Shown piece by piece: positions 1-5,298 of a stretch of DNA of 5,459 bases. The position numbers were made by a program, and so were the translations under genes. The notes beneath the pieces were generated by a model. The model saw only the letters and a list, made by a program, of their open reading frames with translations. It ran no database searches and had not been told where the DNA came from. The first letter of the stretch is position 1; each line of letters begins with the position of its first letter. This DNA is from Pseudomonadota bacterium (GTDB taxonomy: Bacteria > Desulfobacterota > Desulfovibrionia > Desulfovibrionales > Desulfovibrionaceae): the NCBI GenBank assembly GCA_023453335.1, contig JAEXTU010000242.1, positions 1 to 5,459 of the forward strand, in the 5' to 3' direction.

Positions 1-290
1 CGGTCCACGGCCAGGGCCTTGCCCGCGGGCACCCGGGTGGCGGCGGCGGCCTGCATGACCAGGCTGTCCAGGCCGCGCATCTCCTCCTTGAGCAGGCCCA
101 CCGCGGTCTCTGGGTCGTCGGAGCGCAGGGAGTTGGAGCAGACCAGTTCGGCCAGGCCGGGGCTCACGTGGGCCGGGGAGAAGCGCCGGGGCTTCATCTC
201 GAAGAGGAGCACGGGCCGGCCGGCCCGGGCCAGGGCGTGGGCGCACTCGCACCCGGCCAATCCGGCCCCGATGACGGCGGTGAAGGGCAT
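1..290 (-). CDS. trmFO: TrmFO, folate/FAD-dependent tRNA (uracil-5-)-methyltransferase, N-terminal part
   Basis: This is the first 96 codons of a gene that continues past the left edge. The family makes 5-methyluridine at position 54 of the tRNA T-loop, using methylene-tetrahydrofolate as carbon donor and FAD as reductant, in the cytoplasm. The sequence shows an N-terminal Rossmann FAD-binding motif GAGLAG (residues 8-13), an FEMKP segment at the end of the second beta strand (30-34), the family-typical block ELVCSNSLRSDD (48-59) and VPAGKALAVD (87-96). From family knowledge, C51 in the CSNSLR block matches the cysteine reported as functionally important in Bacillus TrmFO. These blocks separate it from the related GidA/MnmG family. 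The ATG at 290 puts the Rossmann motif at the usual distance from the N-terminus. No good Shine-Dalgarno precedes it, which fits translation following from the DUF3795 gene that ends 27 nt upstream. Only the N-terminus is visible, so the C-terminal half cannot be judged. Confidence 0.9.
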   Translation of the reverse strand, partial: MPFTAVIGAGLAGCECAHALARAGRPVLLFEMKPRRFSPAHVSPGLAELVCSNSLRSDDPETAVGLLKEEMRGLDSLVMQAAAATRVPAGKALAVD

Positions 291-317
291 ATGGCGAGGA
301 CTCGTCTGGTTTGTTGG

Positions 318-779
318 TTAACGTTTCTGCTTGGCCGGGTAGCGGGGCCGGTTCGCGATGGAGGCGAAGAAGGCCTCGGCCCCGTGCTTGCGGATGGCCT
401 CGGTGCTCATGCGCCAGAGCGCGTCCAGGTGGGGCGGGAGGTTGGCCTCGGCGCAGGGGAAGGCGGCGCACTCGGCGCAGTAGTCGACGCCCTTCTCGGC
501 CGTGCAGCGGCTCACGAAACAGCCCTGGAACAGGCACTTGCCCGAACGGCAGGAGGGGCAGGTCCCGCCGTCGGCCAGGTGGTCGAGCAGGGTGGCGAAG
601 TCCGCATAATGGGCGAACACCGGGTTCATGTCCGCGAAGACCTCGGCGTAGGTGGCGAACCCGCCCAGCTCCTCGCGCAGTTCCCGGGCCAGGGCCGCGA
701 TGCGGCTGTCCGGGTTGGCCAGGCACTTGCCGCAGTCCAGGCCGCAGGGGGCCAGAAGCTCACGCACCGGCTTGTGCAT
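318..779 (-). CDS. DUF3795 family cysteine-rich protein
   Basis: This is a 153-residue soluble protein with 11 cysteines and neither a signal peptide nor membrane segments. It has the layout I associate with DUF3795: an N-terminal APCGLDCGKC (C12, C16, C19), then a middle cluster CPSCRSGKC with further cysteines (C74, C77, C82, C87, C92), then the KGVDYCAECAAFPC block (C101, C104, C109). The C-terminal tail is basic. The spacing of the cysteines suggests binding of zinc or an iron-sulfur cluster, which is inference; the biochemical role of the family is not known to me. The ATG at 779 is supported by GGAGGA seven nt upstream. The gene precedes trmFO on the same strand with a 27-nt gap, so the two are probably co-transcribed. 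It is divergent from the ABC ATPase gene, with 75 nt between the start codons. Confidence 0.85.
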   Translation of the reverse strand: MHKPVRELLAPCGLDCGKCLANPDSRIAALARELREELGGFATYAEVFADMNPVFAHYADFATLLDHLADGGTCPSCRSGKCLFQGCFVSRCTAEKGVDYCAECAAFPCAEANLPPHLDALWRMSTEAIRKHGAEAFFASIANRPRYPAKQKR

Positions 780-786
780 TGACTTT

Positions 787-792
787 TCCTCC
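787..792 (-). promoter_or_regulatory. Shine-Dalgarno of the DUF3795 gene
   Basis: On the minus strand this reads GGAGGA, with 7 nt to the ATG at 779. It is a strong site that fixes the DUF3795 start. It overlaps the upstream edge of the control region of the divergent ABC gene. Confidence 0.75.
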
Positions 793-794
793 GA

Positions 795-811
795 TTGGCA
801 ACAGGATCGCC
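795..811 (+). promoter_or_regulatory. Possible sigma-54 (-24/-12) promoter for the ABC ATPase gene
   Basis: TTGGCA (795-800) matches the conserved -24 half of a sigma-54 promoter. The GC at 809-810 lies exactly 10 nt after the GG at 797-798, which is the spacing sigma-54 requires. The -12 half reads TCGCC instead of TTGCA/T, so it is imperfect. Transcription would begin near 822, giving a leader of about 33 nt. No enhancer-binding site was identified; any such site would fall inside the DUF3795 gene. I saw no convincing sigma-70 promoter on this strand. The call is weak because short motifs of this kind occur by chance. Confidence 0.25.
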
Positions 812-842
812 GCAGCCCCCTTCCTTACACACCCAACCGCCC

Positions 843-846
843 AAGG
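843..846 (+). promoter_or_regulatory. Weak Shine-Dalgarno that decides the ABC ATPase start
   Basis: AAGG lies 8 nt before the ATG at 855 but only 2 nt before the ATG at 849, so 855 is the better start. The upstream in-frame TTG at 795 has no recognisable ribosome binding site. Confidence 0.4.
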
Positions 847-854
847 CAATGCCC

Positions 855-1814
855 ATGCCCCTGCTGGAGATTCGCGGCCTGGCCACCCAGTTTTTCACCT
901 CCGCCGGCGTGGCCCGGGCCGTGGACGGGGTGGACCTCGTCCTGGACCGCGGCCAGACCGTGGCCGTGGTGGGGGAGTCGGGCTGCGGCAAGACCATGCT
1001 GGCCCTGTCCGTGCTGCGCCTGGTGCCCGACCCGCCGGGCCGCATCGTGGCCGGCTCGGTGCGCTTCGACGGGACCGACCTGCGGGGCCTGCCCGAGGAG
1101 GGCATGCGCCGGGTGCGCGGCCGGCGCATCTCCATGATCTTCCAGGAGCCCATGAGCGCATTGAACCCGGTGTTCACCGTGGGCGAGCAGGTGGCGGAGA
1201 TGCTCACCCTGCACCGGGGCCTCCCCAAGGCCGCGGCCCTGGACGCGGCCGCGCAGCTGCTCGACCTGGTGCGCATCCCGGATGCCCGGCAGCGGCTGGC
1301 CAGCTACCCCCACGAGCTGTCCGGGGGCATGCGCCAGCGTATCGTCATCGCCATGGCCTTGGCCTGCGACCCGGACCTGGTCCTGGCCGACGAGCCCACC
1401 ACCGCCCTGGACGTGACCATCCAGGCCCAGGTCCTGGACCTGCTCATGGACCTCACCCGGCGCAAGGGCGCCGCGGTGCTGCTCATCACCCACGACCTGG
1501 GCATCGTGGCCCAGACCTGCTCCCGGGCCCTGGTCATGTACGCGGGCCAGGCCGTGGAGGAGTCGGATGTGCCGGCCCTGTTCGCCGCGCCCCTGCACCC
1601 CTACACCCAGGGGCTCCTGGCCTCCCTGCCCAAGCTCACCCGGCGCGGGGCGCGGCTCACCCCCATCCCGGGCATCGTGCCCTCGCTCACCGCCCTGCCC
1701 CCGGGCTGTTCCTTCCACCCCCGCTGCCCCCGCGCCTTCGGCCGCTGCCGCGCCGAGCACCCCCCGCTCTTCCAACAGGACGGCCGCCAGGTGCGCTGCT
1801 GGCTGTACGCCTAG
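855..1814 (+). CDS. OppD/DppD-family peptide ABC transporter ATP-binding protein (orphan)
   Basis: This 319-residue protein is a complete nucleotide-binding subunit of the oligopeptide/dipeptide/nickel importer group. It would hydrolyse ATP at the inner face of the membrane to drive import. Visible motifs are Walker A GESGCGKT (40-47), Q-loop FQEP (96-99), signature LSGGMRQR (155-162), Walker B LVLADE (175-180) and the H-loop histidine in ITHDLG (H213). The C-terminal extension typical of OppD/DppD follows: PLHPYTQGLL (246-255), the PIPGIVPSL block and four cysteines (C285, C291, C298, C315) in a C-x5-C-x6-C-x16-C array. Such cysteines have been reported to hold an iron-sulfur cluster in some dipeptide importers. 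Length and motifs are intact. Both neighbours lie on the opposite strand, so no permease, binding protein or OppF-type partner is co-transcribed with it. The substrate cannot be told from the sequence; NikD-like metal import is an alternative. ATG 849 and TTG 795 are alternative starts. Confidence 0.92.
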   Translation: MPLLEIRGLATQFFTSAGVARAVDGVDLVLDRGQTVAVVGESGCGKTMLALSVLRLVPDPPGRIVAGSVRFDGTDLRGLPEEGMRRVRGRRISMIFQEPMSALNPVFTVGEQVAEMLTLHRGLPKAAALDAAAQLLDLVRIPDARQRLASYPHELSGGMRQRIVIAMALACDPDLVLADEPTTALDVTIQAQVLDLLMDLTRRKGAAVLLITHDLGIVAQTCSRALVMYAGQAVEESDVPALFAAPLHPYTQGLLASLPKLTRRGARLTPIPGIVPSLTALPPGCSFHPRCPRAFGRCRAEHPPLFQQDGRQVRCWLYA

Positions 1815-1824
1815 CCAATGAAAA

Positions 1825-1850
1825 GGGCGTCCCCCGGCGGAGGGACGCCC
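1825..1850 (-). terminator. Intrinsic terminator of the HD-GYP/chemoreceptor operon
   Basis: A perfect 9-bp inverted repeat (GGGCGTCCC at 1825-1833, GGGACGCCC at 1842-1850) encloses an 8-nt loop. Read on the minus strand, the stem is followed directly by TTTT (1821-1824), so it fits best as a rho-independent terminator for the chemoreceptor transcript. On the plus strand it begins 10 nt after the ABC ATPase stop codon and is followed by CTATC, a poor U-tract. It may still help end that transcript, because convergent genes often share a stem. Confidence 0.75.
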
Positions 1851-1863
1851 CTATCGGGATGCC

Positions 1864-1892
1864 AGCCGACTCCCCTCTGCGGGAGCCCGGCT
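1864..1892. other. Second imperfect hairpin at the end of the chemoreceptor gene
   Basis: AGCCG (1864-1868) pairs with CGGCT (1888-1892) and CTCCC (1870-1874) pairs with GGGAG (1881-1885). A one-against-two-nt internal bulge separates the two stems, and the loop is six nt. The outer stem includes two bases of the chemoreceptor stop codon. There is no U-tract in either direction, so it is probably an accessory or 3'-end-stabilising structure rather than a terminator in its own right. Confidence 0.4.
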
Positions 1893-3858
1893 AGCCGTTG
1901 TCGCTCAGCATGTCCTCGATCATGGCCTTGAGTTCGGCCGCGGTGGAGGCCAGGGCCTCCACGGCTTGGGCCGAGGACATCATGCCCGAGCTGGTCTCCT
2001 CGGCGATGCGGGTGACTTCGTCGATGGCCCGGTTGATCTGCTCGCTGGCCGCGGACTGCTCCTCGGCCGCCGAGGCGATGGACTCCACCTGCAGGCTGGA
2101 GTCCTCCACCAGCCGGAGGATGTCCTCCTGGGCGTGGCCCGAGGAGTTGGCCAGCTCGGTGGAGCGGACCACGGCCGAGGCCGCGTCCTCCACCCGCTCG
2201 ATGCTCTGCTTGGTGGCGCGCTGGATGGACTGGATGGAGGTCTCCACCTCCTTGGTGGCGGTCATGGTCTTCTCGGCCAGCTTGCGCACCTCGTCGGCCA
2301 CCACCGCGAAGCCCCGGCCGGCGTCGCCGGCCCGGGCCGCCTCGATGGCCGCGTTGAGGGCCAGCAGGTTGGTCTGGTCCGCGATGTCGGTGATCACATT
2401 CATGATCTGGCCGATGGAGTTGACCTGGCGGCCCAGGTCCTCCATGCCGCCGCGCATGACGTCGGTCTGGGCGTTGACCTGGGCGATGGCGGCCACGGCC
2501 TGGCGCACCATGTCCGCGCCGCCCTTGGCCTTGTCCCGGGCGCCGCGGGCGTTCTCCGAGGCGCGGCCGGCGTTCTTGGCCACTTCCAGCACCGTGGCGT
2601 TCATCTGCTCCATGGCCGTGGCGGTTTCGGCCATGCGCTCGTTCTGCACCGAGGCCCCGCGCTTGACCTGGGTGATCATGGCCGAGAGCTGTTCCGAGGA
2701 GGAGGCCAGGTGCTCGGAGATGCGCTCGGCCTTGCGGCCCGAGGACACCATGCGCTCCCACATGTTCTTGGCCTTGGCCTCCTGCTCCTGGGCCGAGCGC
2801 ATGGCCGCCTCGGCCCGGGTGGCGGCGGCCATGGCCTCGCGCTCCTTGTCCCGGGTCTCGGCGATCTGGCGCTTTAAGCCCTCCACCATGCTCTCCATGT
2901 CCCGGGACAGCTCCCGGAACTCGCCCACGAACACGCCCTGGGGCCGGGCCTCCAGGTCACCCGAGGCCACCGCCCGGGAGAACCGCTGCAGGCCCACCAG
3001 GGGCCGCATCACCGAATTGATGGTCAGGAAGGCCAGCAGGGCGGTGAGGCCGGCCGCGGCCAGCTCGATGGCCAGGACCACCAGGTCGGTCCGGGACTGG
3101 ATGCGGCCGTAAGCCTGCTCGTAGTAGGCCTGCAAATCGTCGATGATGGGCTCCAGCCGGCGGCCGTTCTGGATCATCTCCTCGTTGATGGTCTTGAGCT
3201 TGCCCTGGTAGTCAATGTAGGCGGCGAAGGCCGCGTCGTAGGTGTTCAGGGCCTTGCCGATGGTGGTGCGCTTGGCCTCGTCGGGCAGGGTTTCCAGGGC
3301 CTTGCGGAACTGGGCCAGGTGGTTCAGGTAGCGGTCCAGGTATTCCTTGGTGCCCCGCTCGATGAAGTTCTTCTCCTGGCGGCGCATCTGGAGCAGGACG
3401 ATGGTCATGTCCCTGTCCTTCACGTCCTTGAACTCCTGCTCCACCTCGCGGGCGGCCACGATGAACTGCCAGCGCACCCCGTCCTTTTCGGTCAGGCCCA
3501 CGGCCATCTCGGCCTTGGCCAGCTGGCCGAACAGGGCCTCGTACTCCTTGAGCTGCTTGATGCCCTTTTCGCACTGGTCGGACATGTCCGGATCGCGCTC
3601 GGCGATGGTGGCGACGCTGGCCACGGCCTTGGCGATGTGCTCGCGGGTCTTGCCCACGTACTGTTCTTCCCGGCGCAGGGTGAAGTTCTTCTCCTGGCGG
3701 CGGGCCTGGAGCACCTCCACGAAGGCGTCCTCGGCCGCGCCCTTGAGGGTCAGGGCCTCCTGGGTACGGCGTTTGCCGAAGTAGGAGGCGGCGAAGACCA
3801 GAACGAAACCGCCCACCGCAATGAGGAACAGGATCACGAGCTTATGCTTCACGGACAT
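1891..3858 (-). CDS. Methyl-accepting chemotaxis protein with helical-bimodular (HBM-like) sensor domain
   Basis: This 655-residue transmembrane chemoreceptor would control CheA/CheW from the inner membrane. Order: a short basic start, TM1 about 7-26, an all-helical periplasmic domain about 28-256, TM2 about 257-281, HAMP about 282-335, then a long coiled coil. The hairpin tip is DQTNLLALNAAIEAARAGD (494-512), followed by GRGFAVVADEVRKLAE (514-529). The sensor holds two copies of RRQEKNF (53-59 and 159-165), which fits a two-module HBM-like fold; known HBM receptors sense organic acids, but the ligand here is unknown. Glu/Gln-rich segments such as AAEEQSAASEQ (598-608) are probable methylation sites. 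The C-terminus SDNG lacks the CheR-tethering pentapeptide. The ATG at 3858 has AGGAGA six nt upstream and begins directly before TM1. The frame stays open for 402 nt further upstream, but that stretch is antisense-style peptide inside the HD-GYP gene. The start overlaps the HD-GYP stop by 10 nt, so this is the second gene of an operon. Confidence 0.93.
   Translation of the reverse strand: MSVKHKLVILFLIAVGGFVLVFAASYFGKRRTQEALTLKGAAEDAFVEVLQARRQEKNFTLRREEQYVGKTREHIAKAVASVATIAERDPDMSDQCEKGIKQLKEYEALFGQLAKAEMAVGLTEKDGVRWQFIVAAREVEQEFKDVKDRDMTIVLLQMRRQEKNFIERGTKEYLDRYLNHLAQFRKALETLPDEAKRTTIGKALNTYDAAFAAYIDYQGKLKTINEEMIQNGRRLEPIIDDLQAYYEQAYGRIQSRTDLVVLAIELAAAGLTALLAFLTINSVMRPLVGLQRFSRAVASGDLEARPQGVFVGEFRELSRDMESMVEGLKRQIAETRDKEREAMAAATRAEAAMRSAQEQEAKAKNMWERMVSSGRKAERISEHLASSSEQLSAMITQVKRGASVQNERMAETATAMEQMNATVLEVAKNAGRASENARGARDKAKGGADMVRQAVAAIAQVNAQTDVMRGGMEDLGRQVNSIGQIMNVITDIADQTNLLALNAAIEAARAGDAGRGFAVVADEVRKLAEKTMTATKEVETSIQSIQRATKQSIERVEDAASAVVRSTELANSSGHAQEDILRLVEDSSLQVESIASAAEEQSAASEQINRAIDEVTRIAEETSSGMMSSAQAVEALASTAAELKAMIEDMLSDNG
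3363..3384 (-). repeat. 22-nt exact direct repeat, copy encoding the second RRQEKNF motif
   Basis: This segment is identical to 3681-3702 over 22 nt. The similarity extends to 30 of 33 positions (3363-3395 against 3681-3713). The copies are 318 nt (106 codons) apart in the same reading frame. It encodes the core of the second sensor module of the chemoreceptor. Confidence 0.85.
3681..3702 (-). repeat. 22-nt exact direct repeat, copy encoding the first RRQEKNF motif
   Basis: This is the partner of the copy at 3363-3384 and encodes RRQEKNF at residues 53-59 of the chemoreceptor. Codons are identical in both copies across the motif, which suggests duplication of a module, local gene conversion, or strong shared codon preference. 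Confidence 0.85.
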
Positions 3859-5165
3859 TGCAGTTCTCCTTTTCTCCAGCGGATGGTGCCGCTCTTGACC
3901 AGCTCGAACAGGGCGGAACAGACGTCGGGGTCGTAGAGCTCCCCGGACTTGGACCGGAATTCCTCCAGGGTGACCTTGAGCCCCAGGGCCGGCCGGTAGG
4001 GCCGGTGCGAGGACATGGCCTCCAGGGTGTCGGCCACGGCCAGGATGCGCGCCGCGGGGAGGATATCTTTTCCGGACAGGCCGCGAGGGTAGCCGGAGCC
4101 GTCCAGGCGCTCGTGGTGCTGCCGGATGATCTCGCCCACCGGCCAGGGGAAGGGGATGTTGCGGACGATCTCGTGCCCGGCCTCGGGGTGCTTCTTCATC
4201 ATCCCCATCTCCTCCTCGGCGAGGCGGGCCGGTTTGGCCAGGATGGCCATGGGGATGCACACCTTGCCGATGTCGTGCAGCAGGCAGGCGTAGCGCAGAC
4301 CCTCCGTCTGGCCGTGGTCCAGGCCCAGGTGCTCGGCCATGCGGCAGGCCAGGCGGGTTACCCGCTGCTGGTGGCCGGCGGTGTAGAGGTCGCGTTTTTC
4401 GTGGGTGGCAGAGAGGGATTTGACGGTTTCGTGCAGCAGGCTCTGCAGCCGGGTGTGGCTGCTGCGCAACTCTTCCTCGGTCTGTTTTCGGCTGGAGATG
4501 TCGCGGGCGATGACCGAGACCCCCAGCACCGCGTCGTAGCAGTCGAAGGGCGAGAAGGTGGCGGACACCGGGAAGAGATGGCCGTCCGCATGGCGATGCA
4601 CGGTCTCCTGCCGGGATTGGGCCAGGCCTTGGGACGCGCGGTGCAGGATGGACCTCGCCTCCTCGCGCAGCCCGGCGGGTACCACGAGCATGTACTGCCG
4701 GCCCAGAATATCCTCGGCCGGGTATCCGTAGATCTTCTCCGCGCCGGAGTTCCAGGTCATGATCTTGCCGGCCAGGGACACCGAGTAGATGGCGTCGTCC
4801 GAGGAGTCCACGATGGAGGCCAGGCGGCCCAGCTCCTCCAGGGTGCGGCGGCGCTCGGTGATGTCGGTGAGGATGAGCACGGTCCCGGTGCGTTCCGCGC
4901 CGGGCGAGGTCTTGGCCATGCGCACCTTGAAGAACTTGGGCGTGGCCGCAGGAGGTCGGTAGGTCTTCTCGATGACCCGGGTGTTGTCGTCGCTCTCCCG
5001 GAAGAAGACCAGGTCCTTGGCCAGCCAGCGGGTGAGGGTGCGTTCAAAGGCCGGGGCGGGGAGGGCGATCAAGGCGGCCTGGTTCACGTCATCCACGTGG
5101 CCCTGGGCGTTCAGGAGCACGGCGGGCGACGGGAGATGTTTGAACAGGGCGCGGTAGCGTTCCAT
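3849..5165 (-). CDS. PAS-PAS-HD-GYP domain protein, probable c-di-GMP phosphodiesterase
   Basis: This 438-residue cytoplasmic protein has no signal peptide or membrane segment. A first PAS-like domain covers about 1-103 (ending in LILTDITERRR). A second, clearer PAS covers about 112-225 (GKIMTWNSGAEKIYGYPAED at 133-152, ending in VIARDISSRKQ). After a short helix comes an HD-GYP domain of about 245-430. The metal and catalytic residues of the family are present: H265 in TAGHQQRV, HDIGK (297-301), H326, HHERLDGSGYP (350-360) and D379 in RILAVADTLEAM. Position 261 is Tyr, not Glu, which suggests a two-metal rather than three-metal centre (inference from known structures). The family hydrolyses c-di-GMP. 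The PAS domains should set activity, but no haem or flavin ligand could be identified. ATG 5165 has AAGGA seven nt upstream. An in-frame ATG at 5219 would add 18 unremarkable residues with a poorer binding site. It is the first gene of an operon with the chemoreceptor, overlapping it by 10 nt. Confidence 0.92.
   Translation of the reverse strand: MERYRALFKHLPSPAVLLNAQGHVDDVNQAALIALPAPAFERTLTRWLAKDLVFFRESDDNTRVIEKTYRPPAATPKFFKVRMAKTSPGAERTGTVLILTDITERRRTLEELGRLASIVDSSDDAIYSVSLAGKIMTWNSGAEKIYGYPAEDILGRQYMLVVPAGLREEARSILHRASQGLAQSRQETVHRHADGHLFPVSATFSPFDCYDAVLGVSVIARDISSRKQTEEELRSSHTRLQSLLHETVKSLSATHEKRDLYTAGHQQRVTRLACRMAEHLGLDHGQTEGLRYACLLHDIGKVCIPMAILAKPARLAEEEMGMMKKHPEAGHEIVRNIPFPWPVGEIIRQHHERLDGSGYPRGLSGKDILPAARILAVADTLEAMSSHRPYRPALGLKVTLEEFRSKSGELYDPDVCSALFELVKSGTIRWRKGELQCP
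3865..3870 (-). promoter_or_regulatory. Shine-Dalgarno of the chemoreceptor gene
   Basis: On the minus strand this reads AGGAGA, with 6 nt to the ATG at 3858. It lies inside the last codons of the HD-GYP gene. Together with the 10-nt overlap of the two genes, it points to translational coupling and fixes the receptor start. Confidence 0.7.
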
Positions 5166-5172
5166 CGGACTT

Positions 5173-5177
5173 TCCTT
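5173..5177 (-). promoter_or_regulatory. Shine-Dalgarno that decides the HD-GYP gene start
   Basis: On the minus strand this reads AAGGA, with 7 nt to the ATG at 5165. The upstream in-frame ATG at 5219 is preceded only by AGGC with four A residues, so 5165 is preferred. Confidence 0.6.
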
Positions 5178-5219
5178 GTCAGTGGAAACGGAGTGGGAGT
5201 GGGATTCCCAGGTCAACAT

Positions 5220-5298
5220 TTTTGCCTGAACATTTGTTTAACCTATAGCTCCTGCCATAGCAAGCCATAAATACTTGCGGAAGGGTCAGTGTGCCGGG
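5220..5298 (-). promoter_or_regulatory. AT-rich leader, probable promoter region of the HD-GYP/chemoreceptor operon
   Basis: This stretch, between the stop of the upstream gene and the operon, is much richer in A and T than the rest of the window. On the minus strand it contains TATAGG (5242-5247) as a -10-like element and TTGCTA (5258-5263), but the two are only 10 nt apart and cannot form one sigma-70 promoter. TTGCTA with TAAACA at 17-nt spacing is an alternative but matches poorly. No sigma-54 pair with correct spacing and no c-di-GMP riboswitch signature was found. The region is a likely promoter by position and composition only. Confidence 0.35.
5242..5269 (-). repeat. Short direct repeats TATGGC, TATGGC, TATAGG
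   Basis: On the minus strand TATGGC (5264-5269) recurs 10 nt later (5254-5259), and a related TATAGG follows 12 nt after that (5242-5247). Repeats spaced by one helical turn in a promoter region can be binding sites for a regulator. They are only six bases long, so chance is quite possible. Confidence 0.35.

Noticed and set aside
795..854. TTG or ATG 849 as the start of the ABC ATPase
   Set aside because: The TTG has no ribosome binding site, and ATG 849 lies only 2 nt from AAGG. ATG 855 has usable spacing and begins with the family-typical PLLEIRGL.
311..1894. Long plus-strand open frame across the DUF3795 and ABC genes
   Set aside because: It is an Arg/Pro/Gly-rich out-of-frame reading. 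The ABC frame on the same strand has all the nucleotide-binding motifs.
1891..4260. Chemoreceptor extended at its N-terminus to 789 residues
   Set aside because: The extra 134 residues are a Gly/Arg/Pro/His-rich shadow of the HD-GYP gene. The start at 3858 has a good ribosome binding site and puts TM1 directly at the N-terminus.
3858..5270. Long plus-strand open frame opposite the HD-GYP gene
   Set aside because: Its composition (Gly, Val, His, Leu, Gln repeats) is typical of antisense frames in GC-rich DNA. The minus-strand reading has complete PAS and HD-GYP motifs.
5242..5275. Sigma-54 promoter in the operon leader (TGGC elements)
   Set aside because: After each GG, the GC needed 10 nt downstream is absent or one base off, so the spacing is wrong.
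5220..5298. c-di-GMP riboswitch before the HD-GYP gene
   Set aside because: The conserved core of the GEMM class was not found on the minus strand, and the stretch shows no matching helices by eye.
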